In this document: piece by piece, positions 12,559-23,598 of the stretch
Layout: each line of letters starts with the position of its first letter
How positions within the stretch are numbered: the first letter of the stretch is position 1
Assembly: GCF_000524195.1 (NCBI RefSeq)
Contig: NW_020170396.1
Span: 998,127 to 1,062,126 of the forward strand
DNA length: 64,000 bases
Reading direction: 5' to 3'
Origin: Echinococcus granulosus
Lineage: Eukaryota > Platyhelminthes > Cestoda > Cyclophyllidea > Taeniidae
Translations under genes and position numbers: made by a program
The notes under the pieces: model-generated
What the model saw: the letters and a program-made list of their open reading frames with translations, nothing else
Database searches by the model: none
Told to the model about the DNA's origin: nothing

Positions 12559-14248
12559 AATGGACCATCTTTTGAATGCATGCAAAATAGGGTTTCATAT
12601 CATATGCATATTAGGCAGACATTTTAGTTTTACTGCTTTTTGCGCAAGAAAGGCTGTAGAAAAGTTGACCGTTTTCCTTTTACAATGTTTTAGGTATATT
12701 ATGTTACGCTATGATGTGCTTGATTTCGTCATCACCAAGGCTCTTAATGTGTACCTTTTGTAATAAATCCAGTATAAATTTGTTTAGCAGTTGATGGGGC
12801 CCTGCATATAAGGTAAATCCAGAAACAAACACTTTTGTTTAATGTTGGATGAAAAATAAGAAGAGAGTATTGAGAACCGAAAAATAGTACTATCATGGCA
12901 AGCAACATTAAAGACTAAAACCCACGAGGTGAGAGTGTGATCCTGTAAGGGTATTTAGGGGTCTTTTCCTTTAAGACGTTGCAAGGTATAATCTTTAACG
13001 TACAGAAGGTCTGCAAAACCGATAGCATTGGTATCGAGATCAGAGTTCCGCAACACGGTCGTGGAAGTCTTTTGGTCTCTTACGAGGGACTTATCACTTT
13101 ATGAGCGTTATCATGTAAATGGCCGCTTTAAAGTCGCATGCTGCTTGTGCGTGAAAGGAACAATGCAGATTTGATGGCGAAAGTCAGAATTCCAATCTTT
13201 TCAAGACATTGGTAATCGCAGTTACTGTGAGACACTTTATCCCCGCTACGATTGCTAGCGATTACAAAATTAAGGCAAACGATTTTGCTATTATGCTTCC
13301 ACCGTTATAGGTGCAAACAAGTAAACTGATGGAGTTCGGTGTCTTCAATGAGCTTAACGAAAAAAATATTATGGAAACGTCCTATCACAATAAGTTTTCA
13401 GTTTCGACAAACTTGGTTTCATCATGTGTGCCATTGCTTCCTGCTCGTCACAACAGCCTCCTAGTCCCTCCTGCCTGGGATGCCTTACTATATCTTTAGA
13501 GAGACTTCGAACGCTAAAAAGTATCAGTTACTAGATCATTTTTAGATTTCATCGTGCTTCTCGTAAATTTGATATTGACAAATTACTCATTTGAAGATTT
13601 TGTAATTATAATTTGCACCCAATTAAGATTTCTACGATGTATCTTTAAAAGTGACCCACTGCCCATATGCCCTGATCCAACCCACTAAAGGACATGAAAA
13701 GAAATAAAGTAATGATCAGAAAGTAGCACACTGTACTACATGTTTGCTTGAATTTACCTTTTAGGTGGGAGATGGTCAGTAAGTACGAACCTCGTGACGA
13801 ATCGGATGCCAATAATTCTCGAGGTAAATAGCGTTTCCTGAACACGTTCAACTGTGATATCTCTCATCACTACCCCATGAAACATATCCTCGGCTAACTC
13901 GTCCCCTCCTTCTAGTGGTGTGAAGGCTGAGGTGGAAGAGGGGAACACCGAGCTTACTGACGTTACCTTGAGAACTTTCCCTCTCTGTAAATATGCTCAA
14001 AATGCACACAACCGTTCAGGTCGTGTCCGCGTACAACCTAAAGCCTTTTTGTTCGCATATATAACATCAATGATTTACTCACTATAAACGGCTGCAAGGC
14101 CCTTGGCTTAATGTTGGGTAAGAGAGATCTGCAGACAGTAATTGCAAACGACTCAATACCAATGTCTGAACTCAAATGCAAGAATTAGAGTGAGGTATTG
14201 AGACTTGACTTTCAGTGAAACAAAAGTAATACTTAAACATGAAATAAG
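12559..14248. other. Intergenic, nothing recognised
   Basis: AT-rich DNA with only short ORFs of random character. No conserved domain, tRNA, or clear repeat copy was recognised. Confidence 0.35.
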
Positions 14249-14446
14249 TGTAGCGCCCCAAGCCCTTCCTGTAGTCGAAAGAGGTTATAATATTAGGCCA
14301 GAAAATGTACTGTCCACGTACGGAAGGGCTGAGGGGTTACTGGCATGGCCAGGAGGCCACGCTGTCCAGTGGAAGTACAAAGACGGAGCCTTCAGTGACC
14401 GTAAAGCCAAAATCACGAGTTTAATAATTAATTAAAGTATTTTACA
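14249..14446 (+). mobile_element. Solo LTR-like unit of the TRIM-like family
   Basis: A 198-bp unit from TGTAGCGCCCC to TTTTACA. It carries the family core ACGGAAGGGCTGAGGGGTTACT, the hairpin GGCATGGCC-AGGA-GGCCACGC, the conserved CCAGTGGAAGTACA and the terminal segment GCCTTCAGTGACCGTAAAGCC. It is one of the best-preserved lone copies. Confidence 0.65.
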
Positions 14447-15299
14447 AGTACTAGGTAAATACAAACTTTATCAATTCTGATTTAAATAATTCGACTTCCT
14501 CTTTTTGGCATGTGGGCCAAGGCGCAGAAAGAGGGTATGTTCACTAACAAATAGCTCTAAACCCAGAGGCTCCTCAATACTCACATAATCATAACCAAGC
14601 ATCAAAGTACCCCAAATTCCAAATAACAGTAAGCAGTTTTAACCATTACATAAGCTAAAGAATTAAGGAGGGCAAGCAAATTTTGCCCCGAAGCGTAGTC
14701 AAAGCCATGCGTTAAGTGGGCGTTAAAAGTGCTGTTCCCATCAGTTTGACCTTTGGAAACCGCTTTAATTTCAGCCTTAATGACAATACACATTGCACTG
14801 AAGAGGGGGTAGCAAAACTCACCATATTTTGCTCCCCAAATATTTAAAAAACGTATCCATTACCCAGTTTGCCTGCCTCACTGTTTCAGGTTCCGACGGT
14901 GTACCTGCTCTATTTTGAGTTCCTATGCTATTGTATGGCTTGACGCCTTTTTTGCCTTTTGATAAAATCGAAAAACACAAAATCATTTACAAGAGTTTGC
15001 ACTATATAAAATGCTGAATTAGAAAGCCTGGCTGTTCAAAAAAAAATGCTGTGGAGGGCATGATTAAAATCTACGTGTCAAGCAATGAATAAATGAAAAT
15101 GGTTAGTGTTTGAATCTTTCAATCTTTCTTGCATTCCAGCCTAATTCTACTTGGCAAAACTCTTCGGTTTAATCAGGCAAAAGTTGATGACGTTTCGTGA
15201 CCGAAGCGAGTCACTCCACCGTTATGAAAATCCTACAAATTTAGCGGTTGTATAAGCAAACCCAAAGGTACGGTAAACTTAAACCGCAATGCTTGGATT

Positions 15300-16234
15300 A
15301 ATAATTTAACGCTTTGTTTTGGTAAAGCAGACACTTAAAGCTCCTCTTCTCTTCATTCCGCCGTTGAGCAACATGACATTTTGGGCCATGCAAGTACCTT
15401 CCAAGGCCGTCTGTACATTAGCAATACATTTCCTGTCCTAGTATTATGACTACTTTCGACCTCAGGACAGACTCAGGGCGCTACTTCGGTGGCAGCGAAA
15501 AAAGAACCTAATTCTAAAAGACAACTACCATGATTTCTATTCCCGAATGCCAAACTTTAACGGGACGGATAAGGACATATGCTGTGGATGAGAGAATTTG
15601 TGACGACTCCCAGCAGAAGGATTGAAAATGGCGGCTACCTTCGGAAACTACACCAGTCCCGTGTTTTTTAGAACTGCCATTTTCTACTAAGGCGGCAGAG
15701 GTAAACACGCGACACCTCCTCCACCTGTTCAATAATTGAACAGATTCCAGATAGGTAGACATGGCTGAGCAACATTGCAGTGGGAACAAATTGGCAAGGA
15801 GAAATGGACATGAAGCCTTAATCCATGAAACCCGGCATTCTCACGACCAGCGATGGGCATACCTGATAGCCAACACATTCTTCCCTCCTCAAGGCAGTTC
15901 CCAAACAGAGAAAAACTCCAGATTCAATAGAACTGCCTAGACGGATCAATGACGCTGCGGCCGGGTGCCATCGCAGTTGCGGGCAAGTTCGACGACCAGC
16001 GATGATGGTTCGTGGGTACTTTACATACATCATCAACTACATTATGGTGGCGGATGGGGAGGTTGACCAAAGGAGCGCCGGGAACGAAGTTCAAATGAGT
16101 ATTATGTACTTAACTCTTCATTTTGGTTTCGCGAGCACTTGAGGCTCCACCTTTGTGCATCGGCTGGGCTGTGTGGCCTCCAAGCTCTGCCAGCCCTTCT
16201 GTAGGTCGGTGTTACAATAGGTAGGGGAGCTACA
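15300..16234 (-). mobile_element. Full-length TRIM-like element, reverse orientation
   Basis: Read on the minus strand: 5' LTR-like unit (16234 back to ~16110, start TGTAGCTCCCC), an internal region containing GGCGCTCC-TTTGGTCAACCTCCCC and GCCACCATAATGTAG, then a 3' unit ending at ~15300, whose TGTAGCG-like start lies at ~15485. The internal/3' LTR junction carries the same GCTGCCACCG-type sequence seen at 12365 and 57400. It has no coding capacity. The left end is approximate. Confidence 0.55.
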
Positions 16235-17140
16235 GAATTATAAAAAACTGTAAATAAACGTAACATTAAAGAAATACTCACTTCGTTGTTTTAGTAACAT
16301 GCAAAAGTTTGGATAAACTTAATTAATTGGTTGATAATGTCAGCACCAAATAAATTGTAGCGGTGTTAGGCCATTTCACCTAAATTCGGAAATCGTAAAC
16401 AGCTGGCTTATTTTTAAGTAGATGGGATAATTATAAACGCATTTATCTAAATAACTGGTCAAGATATCAAATCCAATTTGTTTTTGAAGAGGAATATATG
16501 AAAGCAATAACATTTGCCGTTGGAGCCCATTATTAGCCTTAATACAACTGTCGCCAGTTCCTAAAAAAGTGGTGAGTAGTTAATCCCCACAATTTAAATA
16601 GCCACTTTAAAGTAATACTTCTGTCACAGTCTCCCAGATGTTCGATAGTTAGTAGGTTTTAGGGTAGGGAGGGATTTTTCGGATTATTGCCTTCAACTTG
16701 ATTTCAATAATTGCTTGCGTGAGCAAAATCATTATGTTCAAAACGCGATTCGCAGAGAGACTTGTCGGGCTGAAGGGGCAAATAACAGATGCGCTGATTG
16801 CGTGCGCTAAAACACGAAACCTTGATCCCACTACAGTTGTTACGATTTCGACGCTGTTGGTACTTGCGAAAATTGTGAGAGGAAGGGTGTTTGAAGACAG
16901 AAAAAACATGTTGGAATTCAAAATACGGGATTGTTTCTGTGCGTAAAGGGCATTTAGACCACCGAAACCCGATAGCAGTTGCTCTGATGTGTGAACCTGC
17001 CGAACGAAAGTTGAGGAAAGCGAGTAGTGGCTGATTGCAAGTTTTCCCATCGCAGTGCAATGCCTGACGTCGTGGGATTCAGGTGTCACGCACGCTTTTG
17101 CCTCCATGGGTTGACGCAAAAACCAAATTTAAAGGAAATA

Positions 17141-18131
17141 ATGTACAATTCAATTCAATTCAATTTTATGTGCATAATGCATTGATAGTTTTTTCAACTC
17201 TGTGTTCGATTACGTGGATGCTTAAGTCTCCACAGATTAATCTTCCTTTTGGTGTCATGGCGTCTGCCCCATTCTGACATCCTTAACACTTCTGAAAGAC
17301 TCGGGACGCTACACTGGTAGCGGCGGCAAGCAAACCCGATCATAGGGGACAACCATCCTGAACTATAACGAGACCGAAGAAGGGAATATGCTGAGCATGG
17401 GAGTGTGCATAAAGCCCCCTAACAGAAGGTTTGAAGATGGCGTCTACCTTTGGTAACTACCCTAGTCTCGTGATCTGTAGGGATGCTATTCACAACTGAA
17501 GCGACACTAGCCGTCGCCATAACCATCTGAAAGTTTGCTAAGGAGTTGTTAACGGTACTTGCATGAAGATGTCACTGATGTAAAACCACGATACCTTCTC
17601 CGCCTCCCTATCCGTCGCATGGAACCCGGATGAATATATGGCTTGGCAGCATTAAAATGCGAACACGGTGGGATGAAGGTAAGGAAGCGAAATATTATCC
17701 CATGTAAACATTTAAAACCCCAGCCTTTACTCAATAACTCCTATTTTAGGCCGGTAAGGGGTCACGACATAGCCAGCATCATAAGGACAGCGCATTCCCC
17801 CCCCCCCCAATGCATTTTCTAAGCGGACCGAAAGTCCAAATCCACTGGAATCGCCAAGAGGGATCACTGGCATTGCTGTCAGATAACGTTTCGATTACAC
17901 ACAAATCTACCCACTGGTGCGGTCGGTTTTGTGCATTTTTTAAATAAACTCCAACTAAGTTGTGGTGGTTGGCGCCGAGGGCGACTCCAAAAAGGTGAGG
18001 GGGGCTGTGTAATACTTCAACTGTTTGCTTAACATAGCATCCTGATCACGTAAACACTTGAGGCGTTCGGCAACATAACCTCTAGGCCACGCCGATAGTC
18101 TCAGCTCTTCTGAAAGTTTTGGGGAGCTACA
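17141..18131 (-). mobile_element. Degenerate full-length TRIM-like element, reverse orientation
   Basis: A second reverse-oriented copy less than 1 kb from the first. On the minus strand it starts TGTAGCTCCCC at 18131. It contains internal sequence with GGCGCCAACC-like and ATTTTAATGCTGCCAAGCC-like segments, and ends with a decayed unit whose TGTAGCGTCCCGAG start is at 17313. A run of C lies at ~17799-17808. Outer boundaries are uncertain. Confidence 0.45.
17146..17165. repeat. (CAATT)4 microsatellite
   Basis: Four exact tandem copies of the pentamer CAATT, next to the outer end of a TRIM-like element. Confidence 0.9.
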
Positions 18132-18741
18132 GTATATACTAGAGGAAAATTGGTATTAAGGACAGGAAAAATGACTACTTAAGGACCTTTTTAAATATGC
18201 ATGCGACATTTCTTCAAAACATTAGTTCATGTAAAACTTTTTCGGCGGTGTGATCCATAAGTTTATTTTGAAATAATCTACTAAATATTTTGTGATGACA
18301 AAATGCTTTTTGCTAAATGGAATTTCTCATTTATTATAAATTAAGCAGAAACGAAGTGAAAGTTGTTTATCCAGTCGCAATAATCCAATTGCCTATCTTT
18401 GCTGGGGATTTAACGATAATGCGCGAAATGAGAAGTAAATATACCGAATAATTTGGCCCACTATTTTCAGCTGGTGAAAAACCAACGCTAACAACCGGTC
18501 CGCGTCAGTAACCAACATAAAGTTTTGTTTAAAGTCTGAACTCTGGCAACTTAAGATCCCCTTTACTTGCTGTTAAAATATAGCTCTTAAAAGCTAGATT
18601 TAGAAGTAATTCATGCCAGGAAAGCGAAGGACAGCTGATTGTAGCGCCTTCAATGAGCACACGCAACTATAAAGCCTTGAGTTTGCTCCATCCCATTGTT
18701 TGTTTAAATTGGGATAGCCGGACAACTTACTGCAAATTGTT

Positions 18742-18910
18742 TGCAGCGCTTCGAGGCTTCTCTAAGGGCAAAGATAGAAAAAACTCAGGTAGAAAATGCA
18801 CTATTACAGTAAAGAAGGGCTAAGAGGCTACTGGTATGGCCCGGAGGCCCGTAAAATGGCGGGGCCCCTAAGTAGTCCGATACCAAAACCGCAAATTAAA
18901 CGAACGAATG
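18742..18910 (+). mobile_element. Solo LTR-like unit of the TRIM-like family
   Basis: It starts TGCAGCGCTTCGAGGCTTCTC and contains AAGAAGGGCTAAGAGGCTACTGGTATGGCCCGGAGGCC, i.e. the core plus hairpin region of the family. It then has a short deletion before ATACCAAAACCGCAAATTAAAC, the usual 3' end. No internal sequence is attached. Confidence 0.55.
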
Positions 18911-19541
18911 GAATCACGTGCTTTGTCTTAAAACGGATTGTATAGACTTTTGGTGTTCTCCGTGACAAGTCACAACTTCTCCACTTCCATAACTCACTGT
19001 TTTTCTATCTTGCACACAATCGGTTTTAAGACATGGCATGGTTCGATTTTCGCATCTGCGTTTCTCCGAGCATAAGGAGAAAACCTGTATAAACCGCGGT
19101 ATTATATAAAGGCAGTGAGGGGTGATCATGTTCGAAAATTTGTAGCATTTAATTATAGTTGACGCAGTGAAACAACAAAAGCGATATTTAGTAGGGTAAA
19201 CTGCTTGTTAATACGACATCAAAGGGGCTGGAAAGCTATGCAATTTCCTTGAGGGGGATCTCTTGACCAATACATCATGAATTTACTGAAGTGATGTACA
19301 CCTCCCCCTATTACTCGCGAATTAGACGTTGATAATACAATCATGAGCAGTGCGAACTATGCTAATACGGCAAATGTCTCGAACTTTGTTAATGAGCTGA
19401 AGGTAAACCAAAAAAAGCGACAAAAGAGATACACGGACACACAGTGAAGTACGGTCTCTAAAGCGCAGGGATAGCAGAGGAGATTGGTTGAATCGAAGCG
19501 CCTCCTTTGATTGGCTCTGCCCCTCGGGTTCTTTGAGGCGT

Positions 19542-21263
19542 ATGGAGGTAGTGATGGTGGTGGAGGTGGCAAATTTCTGCACACCCGCGGAGGGAAAGGG
19601 AGAAGATAAGTTGGATAAAGACTACGAGCACTTACTCCCTGATCTGCTGGTGGCTGAGCACAATGAACGAAGCGACTGTGTGTTTTGTCTTACTGACCAG
19701 CCTTGTATGTCTAGCGAAAACCCAGAGTCGTGGATATCAGAGAATACTTGGAGAAAGCGCTCTTCGAAAATACGTACGTGCTTATACTTTTGTGCTCGTT
19801 CGCAGTTCGCGATCTTAGTTTTGCATCGGGCTTACTTTATTAAGTATAAGAGCATTCCCTTGCAAGGGTTTTAGAAAATGCCTCACTGGAATTCGTTACC
19901 AGCTTTCAGTTCTTAGGTTTCACTATTATTCAGAGCCTTAAATCTCCAAATGAGCTTTTCGGAGATTTGTCGGGACTAAGTGGTGTGAAGCCCAGATTGT
20001 ATGGACTGCTTTAAATCCCTTCCCAAACTATGACGATCCCCAAACGTATTTACCATCCTCGAATACTTTGTCCTTGATACCACGTTAGCAGTAGGCTCAT
20101 GGTAAGGATAAGCACATTTCACTCACTTCTCATGCATCAGGCGTCACGGTTTCCCAGGTACGGTGGAACCCTGACTTATGAGAGGAGGCCGTGAACAACG
20201 TGACAGTGGTTTACTCGTTCTTGTTGAATACCAAATTTCCACTCAGACTGGTTTCGACTATGTTCACACACAGCTTGGTTTACTTAAATAAACGGTAGTA
20301 AAATACCATCTTAAAGAATGCACTGGCACAAAATTTTGAATTTTAGTGCTCCGAAGATGGGGAAGAATGCATGTTCTCTACACACTGCTGTCCAGGCCTC
20401 TACTGTGCCCTGCAAGGTTCGATTCCTTGATCATGTGAAAGAAGATTCAAATGTGAAACTGCCTTAAAAAACTTAGCCCAAAATCCAAGCTTGTAGGATG
20501 CCTCATAGGCAGAAGCCTTCACTCGTACATTCCCCCTTGGCTAAACTAGCATGGTTTGGCGGACTATCTAGGCACAGATCAATCTCCCATTTCATGAGGA
20601 TGTACTGTTTAAATCTACTAGCAACGCATTAATGCTGCTGACTGATCCTTTGCATCAAAAAGTCCGAGAAAAGGTCCAAATCTTGATTTTAGAGTCACAT
20701 TTTATATAATTGAAATTACTTTACCAGTTTACCGTATTAACAGCAGTAAGCTAACATCGTACTCAGTGCATACAAGTGATATATTATGTCCCAAAAGTTT
20801 AAGAAACCCATATATGATCAACATTTTAATTATTTATATCCCCGTGTCATTACAGACCCTCTCGGAAAGAATGTCTCATAAAATTAGGTATTTAATGCTC
20901 ATACACTTGACTACAAATTTCAAATGGCCATAGGTATGCTAAATCTTAACCATACTCAATTTCCTTTCCACTCCTCCTCCTGAATCCTAAGCAGGAAATA
21001 TCGGAATTTGCCTCACCCACGAGTCGGTCCTGACCAAATGCCTCTCTGATGCCGACTGTCCCGAGACAAAGTGCTGCCATCGTCAACGTCGCCGCGGTGG
21101 TTTTGGTACTTGCGCCTACGTGTGCGACGATAACGAGATTCTGATGGACATGCCCTCCAACTTGCCAGTGGGCAGCTATCGGGGTGACGACTTCTGGAAT
21201 TACTGGCTACACAAACGCCACTTCACCACCCCGCGGCAACGCTACTTCCATCGTAAATGGTAG
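19542..21263 (+). CDS. Cysteine-rich WAP-like secreted or prohormone-like protein (5' end unresolved)
   Basis: Two exons are supported. Exon A runs to 19773 (donor GTACGT); its 5' limit is uncertain and 19542 is simply the first in-frame ATG of a frame open from 19407. Exon B is 20995-21263 (acceptor after a CT-rich tract ending GCAG; TAG 21261-21263). They join in phase 1. Exon A encodes an acidic stretch (DKDYEHLLPDLLVAEH), a CxxCx5C motif and a basic RKR site. Exon B encodes KCLSDADCPETKCC, eleven residues, then CAYVC. This C-x5-C-x4-CC-x11-C-x3-C spacing resembles a WAP four-disulfide core with an enlarged loop, followed by an aromatic and basic C-terminal tail. No signal peptide is visible, so a further upstream exon is probably missing. 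Extracellular location and the prohormone idea are inferences; I do not recognise the exact family. Confidence 0.6.
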
Positions 21264-22029
21264 ACGTCACCAAGACGGTTGGACTCCGCGACCAGTAGTT
21301 TATTGTATTGTACGCTGCTATCAGCAATAGATGCATAAAAATGACTGGCGCAACCATTTAATTAATCTTTTTCATGTTAAATTAGTTGGTTTAAGTTGGA
21401 TTTGTAATTAGTTAACGGGAAATGTGGAGATGTGATGGGATGCTGTAGGCGACAGAGTAACGAATAGGTGCATATCCTTCTTCATAACATATCACTACAT
21501 GACACTTCACTGATTCTCGTCAAATGCCGACGGAAGTATGCGAAAGCTAATTTTTATGGGAGCACACATTTAGGGAAAAACGCCTTGCCCTTCAAACGAA
21601 AATATCCCTGCATATAATCATATTTCTACACCCAATTTACTTGAAGACCGTGAGTTGTTACTAGTTACGGTTAAAAGTATTTTTTGAAGCGGAACACCAA
21701 ACGTTCCCTCTCACGCAGTTATAACGTAAGTAATATTGCCTCGAAGACTTTTGCGAGCTTCGATTCTTCACAGTGAAAAGACGCACGTCGATTGAAACAA
21801 ATTACCACGCAGTATATTCATATAAAGCATTTTCATTTTTTGAAGTGCTACACCCCAAGTTAATGAGAAGATGGGGATAGGATTGCTTTTAACGCTAAAT
21901 CGTCCATATTTGGTGGTGGAGGACTTGGGGGGTGTTTGAAGCCGCGCTCGATGCGCTTCGAAACACATCGTCGCTTGCTCTTTTGCACACGAACGTATTC
22001 AACACAAGCCCGGTTAGGAAATAAACAAA
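21264..22029. other. 3' flank of the WAP-like gene, nothing else seen
   Basis: AT-rich sequence after the stop codon. No canonical AATAAA was located close to the stop. No further gene is supported. Confidence 0.35.
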
Positions 22030-22581
22030 GCTAATTGTTGGATTGATAAAAAGCGGCATTCAGCCTTGCAAATTATGCGTCCAGTTGTAGGCTGCCTACC
22101 TAACTAATGCATAGCGTGCCCAACCTTCCTGACTCTGACATCAAACAAGTAACAATGGTTCACGGCCACGGCTAGCGTCGCTTTAGTTGTTGATAGGATT
22201 TTTGTAGAAGGCGAGACCTAAGTATTTGCCTAGGGTAGACGTCAGTTTCGACCCTTCTGTTAGGGTTTGTCACAGAATCTTCCATCTGCAACATATATTC
22301 TTCTCCCATCACGCTAAAGCCTAGCATTTAGTGATAGAAATCGGGGCCATTGCCCTTTAGAAATGGGTTTGCTTTTAGCTGCCACTGATATAACGTCCCG
22401 AGACTATCTCAACAATAAAAGAAGGCATAATACCAGGGCTGAATATGCATCGCCTACGGACAAAAGGTCTTGGGGGCCGGGTGCATGGCTCGGAGCCATG
22501 CCGCTTAGCGGAAGTGTAGTGGCAGAGCCTTAAGTGCCCGCGAAATTAAAAAGGAGTTAAACCAGCACTCAAGGCATTGTA
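22030..22581 (+). mobile_element. 5'-truncated TRIM-like element (internal part plus 3' LTR)
   Basis: Internal sequence starts near 22030 and includes GCTAGCGTCGCTTTAGTTGTTGAT, CGACCCTTCTGTTAGGG and GGGTTTGCTTTTAGCTGCCACT, all matching the copies at 11.6-12.6 kb and 56.6-57.6 kb. The 3' LTR-like unit spans ~22390-22581 and holds the clearest hairpin of the family, GCATGGC-TCGGA-GCCATGC at 22483-22501. The 5' LTR was not found. Confidence 0.5.
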
Positions 22582-23539
22582 AATACTCTATCCCTAAGGT
22601 GGTATTATCAACATATGAAATTAGTTGAGTAAATGATCAACGCTACATTTGTTTCACATTGTACACTTGTTTGTCGATCGACTCAAAGAGCTAACTGTAG
22701 AGACGGGAAAATCCCAGAGGATTTGGGACTCGAGGAGGAAGAAAAAGCACAGCCACTGGCCAAACATTTGATTGGCAAACTGAATTCATGGGATGTTTAG
22801 GGTAGATTAAGGAAGACAATTAGAAGAAATGGGTCCATTGCAGAAGCATTTAGTGAGTCTCACCACTCTGAAAACGTGAAGGTACCGTGACAGGAAAAAC
22901 ACCTTAAATCAGGGTCTTGGTGAGTAAAAAGGGGACACACTTACCTCGCACATTTCGTGATGGAAATACTAAGTGCTTCTGTGAATGGTAGATTAATGCA
23001 GCCTTGTAAAACGTTTCAAGTTTATTTGTTGTATGGAAAAAGATTAAACCGACTTGTTCAGCGCACATTCTTTGAATCCTAGAACTTAAATACCAAACTT
23101 CCAACATTGACTATGGTTATTTATAACACTCCTCAATGAAAAGTTACATAGATTTGTACTTATTTAAGTATTTTTGAATGCTCGTTCTTGATAACATCAA
23201 GGCGTGCTTTTATACTCATCACCGATCCCTACAAAAGGGCAAGTCATACTGGCCAGAAAGCGTTAAAATGGCACATCAACACCGATCCCATATCGTGCCA
23301 GAATGGAAAAGAGGATTAAGGTGGAGCAATAGAGACTTTTTTGGATGAACATCACGCTCGACATAGCCTCCTTATAACAGCCTTATGCCGTGTGCGGTGT
23401 TACTTCATGGTTTTTCTACGGACTGTAATGGAACAACTTTTAACACACACGCACAAAGGGCGGAAGAGATTGAGGGAGGCTGAAGGTGAGAGGAAAACTC
23501 CAATGGGGTTAGCAATATACACTTATATCTAGGCTTCTG

Positions 23540-23545
23540 TTTATT
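23540..23545 (-). terminator. Putative polyadenylation signal of the CCDC74-like gene
   Basis: AATAAA on the minus strand, 54 nt downstream of the CCDC74-like stop codon; a GT-rich minus-strand downstream element was not examined in detail. Confidence 0.45.
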
Positions 23546-23598
23546 CGTCTTTTTGTGTGTCTGTGTATGTCTTTGTGCGTATGCACCCATTGGAAGGC

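Noticed and set aside
20413..20429. Perfect tRNA T-arm / polymerase III B-box (CAAGG TTCGATT CCTTG)
   Set aside because: No matching acceptor stem, anticodon arm or acceptable A-box was found upstream at the right spacing; probably chance or a decayed tRNA-derived relic.
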